Assembly: GCF_900115295.1 (NCBI RefSeq) | Contig: NZ_FOVZ01000003.1 | Span: 310,001 to 374,000, forward strand | Direction: 5' to 3' | From: Sphingomonas sp. OK281 | GTDB taxonomy: Bacteria > Pseudomonadota > Alphaproteobacteria > Sphingomonadales > Sphingomonadaceae | DNA: 64,000 nt | Part shown: positions 24,200 through 33,107 of the stretch, piece by piece | How the letters are laid out: each line of letters starts with the position of its first letter | Numbering within the stretch: position 1 is the stretch's first letter | Position numbers and translations under genes: made by a program | Notes under the pieces: model-generated | Told to the model about the DNA's origin: nothing | Databases searched by the model: none | Seen by the model: only the letters and a program-made list of their open reading frames with translations

Positions 24200-24994
24200 A
24201 TGAACCGCCGCATTTTGCTCGCCTCGTTCTCGCTGCTCGCGCTCGCCGCCTGCGGTGGCACCAAGACCAACGACGGCAAGACGCTGACCGTCGCCGCGAC
24301 CGCGGTGCCGCACGCCGAGATCCTGGAATCGATCAAGCCGACGTTGGCGAAGGAAGGTGTCGATCTCCAGATCCGCGTCTTCAACGACTACGTCCAGCCC
24401 AACCTCCAGGTCGAGCAGAAGCAGATCGACGTCAGCTATTTCGAGACCAAGCCGTATCTCGACGAGTTCAACGCCTCGCGCGGCACGCATCTGGTGACCT
24501 ATGCCGGCGTCCATGTCGAACCGCTCGGCGCCTATTCGCGCAAGTGGAAGTCGATCGCGCAGATCCCCAACGGCGCGACCGTCGCGATCCCGAACGAGCC
24601 GAGCAACGGCGGCCGCGCGCTGCTGCTGCTGCAAAAGGCCGGGCTGATCACGCTCAAGAACCCGACCAACCCACTGTCGAGCCTGAACGACATCGCCACC
24701 AACCCCAAGAACCTGCAGTTCAAGGAACTGGAGGGCGCCACCCTGCCCCGCACGCTCGGCGAAGTCGATCTCGCGCTGATCAATACCAACTACGCGCTCG
24801 ACGCGAAGCTCAACCCGGTCCGCGACGCGCTCGCGATCGAGGACAAGAACAGCCCCTACGTCAATTTCGTCGTCGGCCTGCCCGGCGGCGAGAAGGACCC
24901 ACGGGTCGTGAAGCTGATCGCCGCGTTGCGCAGCCCGGCCACCAAGACCTTTATCGAACAGCATTATCGGGGTGCGGTCCTCCCGGCGTTCTGA
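24200..24994 (+). CDS. metQ: Substrate-binding lipoprotein, MetQ/NlpA-like
   Basis: 264 residues. Lipobox LLALAAC with Cys18. The NlpA core appears as LTVAATAVPHAEILESIKPTLAKEGVDLQI, NDYVQPNLQVEQKQIDVSYFETKPYLDEFN, EPLGAYSRKWKSI, TVAIPNEPSNGGRALLLLQKAGLI and a final INTNYALDA. It binds the ligand outside the inner membrane. Ligand in the family is L- or D-methionine; given the monooxygenase in the operon, a methionine-related organosulfur compound is possible. Confidence 0.92.
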   Translation: MNRRILLASFSLLALAACGGTKTNDGKTLTVAATAVPHAEILESIKPTLAKEGVDLQIRVFNDYVQPNLQVEQKQIDVSYFETKPYLDEFNASRGTHLVTYAGVHVEPLGAYSRKWKSIAQIPNGATVAIPNEPSNGGRALLLLQKAGLITLKNPTNPLSSLNDIATNPKNLQFKELEGATLPRTLGEVDLALINTNYALDAKLNPVRDALAIEDKNSPYVNFVVGLPGGEKDPRVVKLIAALRSPATKTFIEQHYRGAVLPAF

Positions 24995-25032
24995 TACCGG
25001 CGCGGCCTCGTTAGCGTAATCCCTGAGGCTCC

Positions 25033-26001
25033 ATGACGGTCGTCGCCGCGTATCTCTATCGCCATGGCAAGCGCGTCCGCGCGGTCTCGATCGACGAAAA
25101 GGTCGACTGCCCCGCGGATCGTTCGGAGTTCGTCTGGATCGGCATCTGCGACCCGACCGACGCCGAGATGCGGACGCTCAAGGACCAGTATAACCTCCAC
25201 CCACTGGCGGTGGAGGACGCGATCAAGGCGGACCAGCTGCCCAAGGTCGACGTCTATGGCGACCAGCTGTTCGTGGTCGCGCGCACCGCGCAGCTCGAGG
25301 GCGACAAGATCGCGTACGGCGAGACCGCAATCTTCGTCGGCCACAGCCACATCATCAGCGTCCGCCACGGCTCCGCGCGCTCGCACAAGGCCTTGCGCGA
25401 ACAACTCGAAGCCGCGCCGACGTTGTTGATCAACGGCGTCGACTACGTCCTCCACGCGATCCTCGATTACGTCGTCGACGGCTATCTCCCGATCGTCGAG
25501 AGCATCGAGGACGAGGTGCTGGCGATGGAACAACGCACGATCGACGCGTTCCTCGGCCGCGACGAGATCGTCCGCATCTTTGGGCTGAGACGCGAGATGA
25601 TCCGCTTCCAGCGTATCCTAGGGCCAATGGGCGAGGTCGCGAGCAAGATCGTCCGCCTCGACCTGCCCTGCATCGACGCCGAGGCGAAACCGTATTTCAG
25701 CGACGTGCTCGACCACGTCCGCCGCGTGCAGACGATGGTCGAGGGGTTACGCGAAGTGCTGACTTCGGTGTTCGAATTCAGCAACCTGCTGGAGCAGCAG
25801 CGCACCGGCGCGATCACTCGCCAGCTCGCCGCCTGGGCTGCCATCCTCGCCGTGCCCACCGCGATCGCCGGGATCTACGGCATGAACTTCGAGAACATGC
25901 CCGAGTTGAAGTCGCAATATGGGTATTTTGTGGTGCTGGCCGTGATCGCGGTGGTCTGCTCGGCGCTGTACTTGAAGTTCAAGCAGGCGAAGTGGTTGTA
26001 G
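25033..26001 (+). CDS. corA: CorA-family magnesium/divalent metal transporter
   Basis: 322 residues. A soluble N-terminal domain (FVWIGICDPTDAEMRTLKDQYNLHPLAVEDA) is followed by long helices (ESIEDEVLAMEQRTIDAFLG) and two C-terminal membrane segments around the signature GMNFENMPE (from residue 283), with the positively charged tail KFKQAKWL. Forms a pentameric inner-membrane channel for Mg2+, possibly Co2+ or Ni2+. Forty bp after metQ, so it could be co-transcribed. Confidence 0.95.
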   Translation: MTVVAAYLYRHGKRVRAVSIDEKVDCPADRSEFVWIGICDPTDAEMRTLKDQYNLHPLAVEDAIKADQLPKVDVYGDQLFVVARTAQLEGDKIAYGETAIFVGHSHIISVRHGSARSHKALREQLEAAPTLLINGVDYVLHAILDYVVDGYLPIVESIEDEVLAMEQRTIDAFLGRDEIVRIFGLRREMIRFQRILGPMGEVASKIVRLDLPCIDAEAKPYFSDVLDHVRRVQTMVEGLREVLTSVFEFSNLLEQQRTGAITRQLAAWAAILAVPTAIAGIYGMNFENMPELKSQYGYFVVLAVIAVVCSALYLKFKQAKWL

Positions 26002-26020
26002 CGGAACCGACCACCCACTC

Positions 26021-26115
26021 CGTCATGCCGGGCTCGTTCCGGCATCCACCGATCCGCATACTCGCCAGCCGTCGATACGCGGCACGGTGGACCCCGGAAA
26101 TAGTCCGGGGTGACG
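26021..26115. repeat. Pair of short hairpins, dispersed-repeat type E
   Basis: ATGCCGG-N7-CCGGCAT (26024-26044) and CCCCGGA-N5-TCCGGGG (around 26092-26110), a sequence style widespread in alphaproteobacterial genomes. It sits after corA in the convergent junction with the reductase gene. Confidence 0.6.
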
Positions 26116-26141
26116 CGGGGATGCAGCCGTCCCTCTATTGC

Positions 26142-26269
26142 ATCCTCCCCCGCCAGGGGGAGGTGGCTGGCCCTTGCCAGACGGAGGGGGAGGTAAGGGG
26201 TAACCGTGGTTGCGCGTTCCTCCCCCTCCGTCACCTTCGGTGCCACCTCCCCCTCGCGGGGGAGGATCG
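26142..26269. repeat. Dumbbell-shaped palindromic repeat, type C (copy 1)
   Basis: Two end hairpins (CCTCCCCCGCCAGGGGGAGG; CCTCCCCCTCGCGGGGGAGG) flank long complementary arms (GACGGAGGGGGAGG and CCTCCCCCTCCGTC). A second copy is at 57122-57246. Both fill the gap between convergent stops. Confidence 0.8.
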
Positions 26270-26278
26270 AAGAGCCGT

Positions 26279-27280
26279 TCAAACCTTGACGAGCATCTTC
26301 CCCGTATTCCCACCCGAGAACAGCCCCAGAAACGCATCCGGCATCGTCTCGAGCCCCTCGTGCACCGTCTCCTGCCGCTTCAGCGTCCCCGCCGCCAGCA
26401 TCCCGCCCATATCCTTGTAGAACTCCTCGGCACGATTCATGTAGTCGCTGACGATGAACCCGCGGATCTGGATCCGGTTACCGATCAACCGCGCGAGATA
26501 CTTCAGCTGGGTCGCAGCCCCGCTGTTGTAGACGTCGATCATCCCGCACACCGCGAACCGCGCGTGCATCCGTGCATGCGCCAGCGCCGCATCGAGATGC
26601 TCGCCGCCGACATTGTCGAAATACACGTCGATTCCCCCAGAACCGACAGCGTGGGCCGCCTCGCCAAGCGCCTTCACCACCGGCACGTTGCTCTTATAGT
26701 CGATCACCGCATCCGCACCGAGCGACTTCACCCACGCACACTTCTCCGCGCCGCCGGCCGAGCCGATCACCGTCATGCCCTTGGCCTTGGCAACCTGCAC
26801 CACGGTCGAGCCGACCGCACCCGCCGCCGCCGACACGAACACCGTGTCGCCCGCCTTCGCCTCGGCAACCTGGAGCAGCCCGAAATACCCGGTCATCCCC
26901 GGCATGCCGAGCTGCCCGAGAAACGCCTGCGCCGGCACGTCGAGTGCGGGCAGCTTCTGCACCTGCGCGGCCGGCACCACCGCCTCGTCGCGCCAGCCCG
27001 CCATGTGCAGCACCATGTCGCCGACCTTGATGCCGTCGTCGTTGCTCTCGACCACTTCGCCGACCGCGCCGCCCTGCATCGCCTCGCCCAGCGCGAACGG
27101 CGGGACATAGCTCTTCACGTCGTTCATCCGCCCGCGCATGTACGGGTCGACCGACAGCCAGCGGTTCGCGATACGCACGTCGCCGGCGCCGAGCGTCGAC
27201 TGGTCGAGATCGATCATGGCGAAGTCGGTATGCTTCGGCATGCCTTGCGGACGTGCCTTCAGGCTCCATGCACTGGCCAT
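26279..27280 (-). CDS. NADP-dependent oxidoreductase, CurA/leukotriene-B4-dehydrogenase MDR type
   Basis: 333 residues, zinc-free medium-chain reductase. VDPYMRGRMND is the family signature; GMPGMTGYFGLLQVAEAKAGDTVFVSAAAGAVGSTVVQVAKAKG holds the AAGAVG cofactor loop, and GGIDVYFDNVGGEHLDAAL and NRIQIRGFIVSDY complete the pattern. It reduces the double bond of enones or enals with NADPH. ATG 27280 is supported by AGGAG upstream; a 38-residue longer frame is rejected. Confidence 0.93.
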   Translation of the reverse strand: MASAWSLKARPQGMPKHTDFAMIDLDQSTLGAGDVRIANRWLSVDPYMRGRMNDVKSYVPPFALGEAMQGGAVGEVVESNDDGIKVGDMVLHMAGWRDEAVVPAAQVQKLPALDVPAQAFLGQLGMPGMTGYFGLLQVAEAKAGDTVFVSAAAGAVGSTVVQVAKAKGMTVIGSAGGAEKCAWVKSLGADAVIDYKSNVPVVKALGEAAHAVGSGGIDVYFDNVGGEHLDAALAHARMHARFAVCGMIDVYNSGAATQLKYLARLIGNRIQIRGFIVSDYMNRAEEFYKDMGGMLAAGTLKRQETVHEGLETMPDAFLGLFSGGNTGKMLVKV

Positions 27281-27345
27281 AAACTTGCTCCTGTCTTGAA
27301 TATTCGTGAAGCGGGTATGGCGCAAAGCCACGCTCGCGCAACCCG

Positions 27346-27375
27346 CAAAAAAGCCCGGACGTTTCCGCCCGGGCT
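27346..27375 (-). terminator. Rho-independent terminator of the DUF2171 gene
   Basis: On the minus strand AGCCCGG-N10-CCGGGCT is followed at once by a run of six T. It lies 50 bp after the stop at 27422 and before the next gene on this strand. Confidence 0.85.
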
Positions 27376-27421
27376 CTTGTTCGACCGGGATCAACAGACC
27401 CCGATCATCGCTGACGGGCGA

Positions 27422-28744
27422 TCAATAGGTACCGGAAAAGCTCTTGCCAAGGGCCTGCCCCGAGGTGCCGGTGGTGCCGGTCGTCTCGGTGCCCGTCGTT
27501 GCCTGACCGGTCGTGCCGGAATTGGTGGTCGACGCCGACGACGTGCCGTAGTTCGAGGTCGACGTGTCCTTCTTGTCGCCACCGGTGCGATCGCCGTACT
27601 CGAACATCGCCGAGTTGCGCTCTTCTTCCTTCCACGCGGCCTTGGCTTCGTCGGCAGACTTCGACAGCGTCACCTTGCCGTCAACGGTCTTGATCCAGCG
27701 CGACGGGATCGAGTGATGTACGCCGCCCGCATCCTTGTCGTTCTTGGTCAGCAGGATCCGGTCGCCCTTCACCTTGTCGACCGTACCGACATGGCTGCCG
27801 TCCGACCCGACGACTTCCATATGCTCGGCGACCTGTGACAGCGAACTACGCTGGCCCTGGCGCTCGGTGCGCCACGACGAGAACTCATTCTCGAACTTCG
27901 AGCGGTTCTCATGGCGATACTCGTCATAGTCACGGTCCAGCGCCGCGATCTGCGTGCTACGCCAGCTATGGTAATGGTCGTCATGCGTGTTCGACGACCG
28001 GTTGCCGAACGACCGGTTGTCCGAGTTGCCGTACGAACGCTCGTCGTAACGCGCATCGGCTTCGCGGCGACGCTCTGCCTCGTCGTCGCCGAACCACGAG
28101 CGAACTTCGTCGCCGGCGCGCGCGATGAACCCGCGATCGTCATAGTCGTAGCCCTGCGGCTGGCGACCATAGTCACGCCCTTCGTTACGGCTGTCGCCGC
28201 GCGAGGGGTTGCGGTTGTCGTCGTCCGCATGGCGGTTGCGCCCCACGTCCTCGAAGCGGCGACCGTCGGATGCATAGCTGCCATGATATTCGGTATCGCC
28301 CGAACCCTGGCTGCCCTGGCCGTAGGACGGCTGGCCGTAACCCTGCCCAGAGCGCTGCTGGCCATAGCCCTGGCTCGATCCCTGGCCGTAACGCGACTGC
28401 CCGTAACGCGACTGCCCATCACGCGACTGCCCATCACGCGACTGGCCGTAGCGATCGCCGCCCGACGGCTGCGAACGGTCGTTGTGACCGCCATAATAGT
28501 CACGACCGCCCTGCTCGCGACCATATTGGTCGCCGCGTCCCTGGTCGTCACGCCCCTGATATCCCGGGCCGCGACCGCCACGGTTGTCGTCGCGATCATA
28601 TTCGCCCGCGGCTTCATACTCGCGCGCGCTGGAGCGGCCATAGCCGCCACCGTCTGCGCGGAAATCGCGACCATAATCCTGCGAGTTCGGCCGACCGAAA
28701 TAGTCGCCCGACTGGGGATCTCGGGTATTGCGTTCGTAGACCAT
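27422..28744 (-). CDS. Low-complexity protein with SWFGD motif and C-terminal DUF2171 domain
   Basis: 440 residues without signal peptide or membrane segment. Residues 1-200 are extremely rich in Gly, Arg, Asp, Tyr and Gln, with five-residue repeats (YGQSR/DGQSR, 99-121). An SWFGD motif is at 216-220 (GDEVRSWFGDDEAERRREAD), a module also seen fused to BON domains in related bacteria. A PRC-barrel-like DUF2171 domain (308-372, HMEVVGSDGSHVGTVDKVKGDRI) follows, and the tail is Thr/Gly-rich. The role is unknown; the composition suggests a disordered, possibly stress-related or condensate-forming protein. ATG 28744 follows AGGAGG, and a terminator follows the gene. Confidence 0.8.
   Translation of the reverse strand: MVYERNTRDPQSGDYFGRPNSQDYGRDFRADGGGYGRSSAREYEAAGEYDRDDNRGGRGPGYQGRDDQGRGDQYGREQGGRDYYGGHNDRSQPSGGDRYGQSRDGQSRDGQSRYGQSRYGQGSSQGYGQQRSGQGYGQPSYGQGSQGSGDTEYHGSYASDGRRFEDVGRNRHADDDNRNPSRGDSRNEGRDYGRQPQGYDYDDRGFIARAGDEVRSWFGDDEAERRREADARYDERSYGNSDNRSFGNRSSNTHDDHYHSWRSTQIAALDRDYDEYRHENRSKFENEFSSWRTERQGQRSSLSQVAEHMEVVGSDGSHVGTVDKVKGDRILLTKNDKDAGGVHHSIPSRWIKTVDGKVTLSKSADEAKAAWKEEERNSAMFEYGDRTGGDKKDTSTSNYGTSSASTTNSGTTGQATTGTETTGTTGTSGQALGKSFSGTY
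28385..28450 (-). repeat. 15-bp tandem repeats within the DUF2171 gene
   Basis: Four to five near-identical 15-bp units encoding (Y/D)GQSR. Perfect multiples of three keep the frame, so copy number can vary by slippage without breaking the protein. Confidence 0.85.
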
Positions 28745-28980
28745 AGGAACCTCCTAATTGCTATCCTGCGGCTGCCGGCGTCGTCGCATGCGACGTCGTA
28801 CATTCCGAGGACTACAAACGCCAAACCGGCCGAATGTTCCTGTGATCCGGGCGGCGCGACGGCGACACGACGCTGTGTTGCGACGACATGCCGGGGGCCG
28901 CTCGCTCGTGCCTCGCCAACCCGGTTGCAACAGCCAAATCGACCCGCTAAACCTTCGACTTGGCCTATGGCCGACCGCGC

Positions 28981-29056
28981 GGGGCCGTAGCTCAGATGGG
29001 AGAGCGCCGCAATCGCACTGCGGAGGTCAAGGGTTCGATTCCCTTCGGCTCCACCA
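28981..29056 (+). tRNA. tRNA-Ala (anticodon CGC)
   Basis: A 76-nt cloverleaf: acceptor GGGGCCG/CGGCTCC contains the G3-U70 pair that marks alanine tRNAs, D-stem GCTC/GAGC, anticodon stem CCGCA/TGCGG with loop ATCGCAC (anticodon CGC, reads GCG), T-loop TTCGATT, encoded CCA. Confidence 0.97.
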
Positions 29057-29588
29057 TGCGCAACCTATTGAAAGACGGTCCATTTCGATTTCACGTGCGA
29101 TCGTTCACGAGGCTCCCGCGCGCGTCTGCACGCCGCCCGAACGCATGATAGCGCCCCGCCCCTCGCGTCGATAACGGCTCATCTTGCCGACGATCACCGA
29201 CCATGACGACACCAGTCACTTGGCCCGAATACGCGGCGTCGTGGAAGATCGAACCGATGACGTACCCACCTGGCACGCCGCCATGCGACTCCGGTGCGAG
29301 CGCTGCGGCCAGTCGACTGAGTGCAGGGCCGTCAGTCGGCGGCTAACCGAGGATACTCCCTCACCGGGTATCCAACGCCTTCGCCTGTCCTACCGGATTT
29401 GGACGCATCCGACGTACCGGTACCATCGATACGAAAAAGGCCGGCGCGAGGCCGGCCTGAGTATGGGGATGCCATGACGGCCCGAACCTCCTAGCAGAAC
29501 TGAATTGGTAAGACAGAAGAAAATTCCTTCTCCTGAAGGACCGGCGAGAATGGCCATCATCGCTTGAAATTGGCCATGCCGAAAATTG
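29057..29588. other. Long intergenic stretch, no gene supported
   Basis: About 530 bases. A plus-strand frame at 29184-29477 (97 codons, with CERCGQ) has no ribosome-binding site and no recognisable fold. The only structured element is the hairpin at 29434-29458. Confidence 0.5.
29434..29458 (-). terminator. Hairpin with T-run on the minus strand, no known gene upstream
   Basis: AGGCCGGC-N5-GCCGGCCT followed on the minus strand by TTTTT. It would end a transcript coming from 29460 or beyond on the minus strand, where no gene is annotated. Confidence 0.5.
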
Positions 29589-29616
29589 TTGACTCGTCGA
29601 CCAGCCCGCCTAAGAT
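29589..29616 (+). promoter_or_regulatory. Probable sigma-70 type promoter of the TonB receptor
   Basis: TTGACT and TAAGAT separated by 16 bp, about 190 bp before the receptor start. It implies a leader of about 180 nt. Confidence 0.45.
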
Positions 29617-29799
29617 ACCGCTATCAATTGCCTGCAGCAGACGGGTTATGATCGGGAGTTGGATGGTTTTGGCGCTTCAGATTCTCGAAAACCATGCTGG
29701 AGCGAAGCCCGCTCCCGGCCACCTGTCGCGTACAAACCATCAACGACCAAACCATGCTTCGCGCCGCAACGTCGGCGACGTCCAGAGAGGATCCTGATC

Positions 29800-32700
29800 A
29801 TGACACCCTACAAAACGGCCCCCCGCCTGACGCGTGCGGCGTTGTTGTGTGCGACGACCATGGTGGTGCTGTCTGCTACCGTCGCAACGGCACAAACCAT
29901 TCCGCCGACGCAGGACCCGTCGCCTGCCGCGTCCCAAAACGCCGGGCCGGCCACGGCAGAGCCGGCCACACCTCCTGCGTCGCCGGCCGCGACTCTGCCC
30001 GGTTCTGACCAAACACCCGGCACGATCGACGCGGCCGACAGTTCGGACATCGTCGTCACCGGCTATCGCTCAAGCCTTGCCAAATCGACCAACGCAAAAC
30101 GTGCCTCCACCGGCTTTACCGATTCCATCTTTGCCGAAGACATCGGCAAGTTCCCCGACACCAACATTGCGGAATCCTTCAACCGCATTCCCGGCATCAC
30201 GATCACGCGCGACGTGACGGGCGAAGGAACCAACGTCGCGATCCGCGGACTTGGCTCCAACTTCACGAACGTCACGCTCAACGGCGCGACGATCGCGGTG
30301 GCGTCGTCGGGTGCGACCGACGCACAGGGAACCGATCGCTCGGTCGATCTCAGCTTTTTCCCGACGGACCTGTTCACCAAGCTCACCGTCAACAAGAGCT
30401 ATACCGCGGACCTGCTGGAAGGCGGCGCGGCGGGTAATATCGACCTTCGCTCGGCACGGCCGTTCGATCGTGCGACCTCGTTCCTCGCCTATAACGTGCA
30501 GGGCACGAAGCAGTCGCCCGAGGACCGGATCGGCGCTCGTGGCTCGCTGATCGGCAGCTGGCGGAACGACAAGGTCGGCATCCTGGCAGGGGTCTCGGGA
30601 CAGCGCCTGTTTACGGACACGCGCGGGTTCGAGACGGTTGGCTATACCAATCCTGCACTTACGGCCGCGCAATGCGGTGCGACGACGGGGTGCAACACGA
30701 CCGGCGGGGGCAACTGGACGATCCCGGCGGTGGTGCCGGTCGGCGCCGGCGCGGGGTTGGTGGCAGGAACGCCGATCACCAGCGCGTTCCTGCTCGCAAA
30801 CAATCCGGGTGCGACGATCCAGCAGATCGACAACGCGCTGCTGCCGCGGCTCGGCCGGTCGACCAGCATCCGCGGTCCGCGCGACCGGATCAACGCCATC
30901 GTCAGCGCCGAGTGGCAGCCGACCGATACGCTGCACCTCTACGTGGACGGCCTCTACGGCTACAAGAAGAACGAACTGATCCGCGAGAACATCGCATGGA
31001 TCGTCCGCAACGGCGCGATCATTCCGACCAACCTGACGTTCGACAAGGCGGATTGCACGATCGGCTGCGTCGTCACCGGCGGGACGTTCGCCAACGCGCA
31101 GTTCTTCAACGAATTCCGCCCCTACACCGAAACCACGAAGCTCTTCAGCATCAACCCCGGTGGCGAGTGGGAAATCTCCGACACGCTGAAGCTCAACCTC
31201 CAGGGCAATTACGCACGCTCGACCTTCCACCGCGAGAGCCCATCGGTCGGCATGACGACCCCGCTGGGCGTCGGCAACACGGTAACCTACACGAATACCG
31301 GCGGCATCCCGAGCATCGTCAGCGCGCTCGATCTCAACGATCCGGCCAATTTCGGCTGGAACGCGGGCAGCCGCGTGAACATCTCGGACGAGCGACGGCT
31401 GAATACGAGCAAGGGCGCGCGCGGCGACCTTACCTGGGGTGGCAAGGCGCTCAACCTGAAGGTCGGCGGAGCGTTCGACGACGTGTCGCGTCGTATCCAG
31501 GGGTTCGACAACAGCCAGGCGTATCAGAACGCGGTTTGCGGCAACAATCCCAGTGTCTTCGTACCATCGCCCAATTCCCAGCCACCCTGCGAGGGGCTGA
31601 ACGCACCTGGCGTCATCCCGACGGGCTATCCCTCCTATCCGGGTTACGGCACCGGATCGACGTCCGGCATGGCCGGGCCGGTGACCTATGGCGGCTCGCT
31701 GATCCCGAACTCCGCGGCGTCGACCTATCTCAAGCCGGGTCCGGCCGGGTTCGTGACCGTCGATTGGCCCGCCTTTGCCGCTGCAAGCAACTACAAGCTC
31801 TTCCACGACAACGCACCCGAGAGCGGCGGCGCAAATACCGGCGCCAGCGGCGGCACGATCCGCGAAGTCGTGAAATCGGCGTTCGCAACGCTGAACGGCG
31901 AGCAGGAACTCGGCGGCAACATGCTGCGCTTCAATGTCGGCCTGCGCTACGTCAACACGATCCAGACGATCACCGGCCGGGTCTCGCTGCCGGATCCGCG
32001 CAACACCACGCCCACGGGCGCGGCCCTGCCCGACGGCAGCCGCTATGCGAACATCGTCAACATCGTCGAGACGCGCAACGAATATGCGAAATGGCTGCCG
32101 GCGGCGACGTTCGCCTACGACGTCAGCGAACATGCCGTCGTCCGCGTTGCCGGATCGCGGACGATGACGCGCCCGGATCCATCCGCGCAGTTGCCGGGCG
32201 TCAGCTTCGGTGCCCCCTCGGCCGATCAGGCGAACATCGGCAATCCCGCGCTCAAGCCCTATCTGTCGACCAACCTCGACCTCGGCTTCGAATATTACAC
32301 CGGCCGCGAAGGCGTCGTCAGCTTCAACGCGTTCCGCAAGTCGATCGAGGGCTTCACCAACACCTTCATCAGCACGGTGCCGTTCTCCAACCTGGCGCAG
32401 TACGGGATCACCTACGACACGCTCAATCCCACGCAGCAGATCGCGATCAACTCGCGTGGCGGCCCCGGCGCGGCGCAGGTGCAGGTCACGTCGCAGGTCA
32501 ACGTGCCCAACAAGCTGACGATCAACGGGCTCGAATTCCAGTGGGTCCAGCCGCTCGATTTCCTGACCAGGATGATCGGCGTGACGGGGTTCGGCTTCAA
32601 CGCGAACGCCACCTTCGTCGACCAGCGCAGTGATGGCCCGGCAACCGCGTTCGGCGTGGCGCCGTTCACCTACAATATCACCGGCTATTACGAGAAGCAC

Positions 32701-32994
32701 GGCGTGATGCTGCGGGTTTCGACGACGTCGCGCGAAGGATCGCAGAACAGCGGCGCGGCCCAGAACGGCATTCCGGCAGCGGCACTGTTCGGGACGGACT
32801 ATACCACGTACGATTTCTCGTCCTCGTTCGATCTGGACAAGATCTTCGGCATCGCGCACGCGCCGCAGCTGACGGTGAACGTGGCGAATTTCACCAATGC
32901 CACGCTGCGGTCCTACTTCCAGTTCGAGGACGCGACCTTCACGCAGTACAAGCCGGGACGTCAGTTCCTGGTGGGTCTGCGTGGCACCTTCTAG
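29800..32994 (+). CDS. TonB-dependent receptor, Xanthomonas/Caulobacter carbohydrate type
   Basis: 1064 residues. The signal peptide ends about ATVATA (32), then comes a Pro/Ala linker and the plug: DSSDIVVTGYRSSL (TonB-box-like), SIFAEDIGKFPDTNIAESFNRIPGITITRD, VAIRGLGSNFTNVTLNGATIA. The barrel ends with QFLVGLRGTF and a C-terminal Phe. The DIGKFPDTNIAESFNRIPG plug is characteristic of the large receptors found with polysaccharide-degrading genes. It probably takes up oligosaccharides through the outer membrane. GH115 and GH51 genes follow in the same direction. Confidence 0.93.
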   Translation: MTPYKTAPRLTRAALLCATTMVVLSATVATAQTIPPTQDPSPAASQNAGPATAEPATPPASPAATLPGSDQTPGTIDAADSSDIVVTGYRSSLAKSTNAKRASTGFTDSIFAEDIGKFPDTNIAESFNRIPGITITRDVTGEGTNVAIRGLGSNFTNVTLNGATIAVASSGATDAQGTDRSVDLSFFPTDLFTKLTVNKSYTADLLEGGAAGNIDLRSARPFDRATSFLAYNVQGTKQSPEDRIGARGSLIGSWRNDKVGILAGVSGQRLFTDTRGFETVGYTNPALTAAQCGATTGCNTTGGGNWTIPAVVPVGAGAGLVAGTPITSAFLLANNPGATIQQIDNALLPRLGRSTSIRGPRDRINAIVSAEWQPTDTLHLYVDGLYGYKKNELIRENIAWIVRNGAIIPTNLTFDKADCTIGCVVTGGTFANAQFFNEFRPYTETTKLFSINPGGEWEISDTLKLNLQGNYARSTFHRESPSVGMTTPLGVGNTVTYTNTGGIPSIVSALDLNDPANFGWNAGSRVNISDERRLNTSKGARGDLTWGGKALNLKVGGAFDDVSRRIQGFDNSQAYQNAVCGNNPSVFVPSPNSQPPCEGLNAPGVIPTGYPSYPGYGTGSTSGMAGPVTYGGSLIPNSAASTYLKPGPAGFVTVDWPAFAAASNYKLFHDNAPESGGANTGASGGTIREVVKSAFATLNGEQELGGNMLRFNVGLRYVNTIQTITGRVSLPDPRNTTPTGAALPDGSRYANIVNIVETRNEYAKWLPAATFAYDVSEHAVVRVAGSRTMTRPDPSAQLPGVSFGAPSADQANIGNPALKPYLSTNLDLGFEYYTGREGVVSFNAFRKSIEGFTNTFISTVPFSNLAQYGITYDTLNPTQQIAINSRGGPGAAQVQVTSQVNVPNKLTINGLEFQWVQPLDFLTRMIGVTGFGFNANATFVDQRSDGPATAFGVAPFTYNITGYYEKHGVMLRVSTTSREGSQNSGAAQNGIPAAALFGTDYTTYDFSSSFDLDKIFGIAHAPQLTVNVANFTNATLRSYFQFEDATFTQYKPGRQFLVGLRGTF

Positions 32995-33017
32995 TCTGCG
33001 CGCGGGCTAGCCAGCAT

Positions 33018-33045
33018 GCGGGGCGGCCTGACGCGGCCGCCCCGC
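33018..33045 (+). terminator. Strong hairpin between receptor and GH115 gene
   Basis: An 11-bp GC stem (GCGGGGCGGCC / GGCCGCCCCGC) around TGACGC, without T-run, 24 bp after the receptor stop. It could attenuate read-through or protect the receptor mRNA, lowering expression of the downstream enzymes. Confidence 0.55.
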
Positions 33046-33107
33046 CGAATATCGGGTGGGACGATACGGACGCGACCGTCCCGCCCCATGATCGCGGAGA
33101 CGAAACG

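Noticed and set aside
28385..28450. Short regular repeats considered as a CRISPR array
   Set aside because: The 15-bp units have no spacers, are in frame and encode GQSR repeats. No cas gene is present.
29184..29477. 97-codon frame with a CERCGQ motif
   Set aside because: No ribosome-binding site, random-like composition, and the terminator-like hairpin lies inside it.
30070..32859. 929-codon open frame on the minus strand opposite the TonB receptor
   Set aside because: It mirrors the GC-rich third positions of the real gene. The translation is Arg/Ala/Gly-rich without motifs, and the plus strand encodes a clear receptor.
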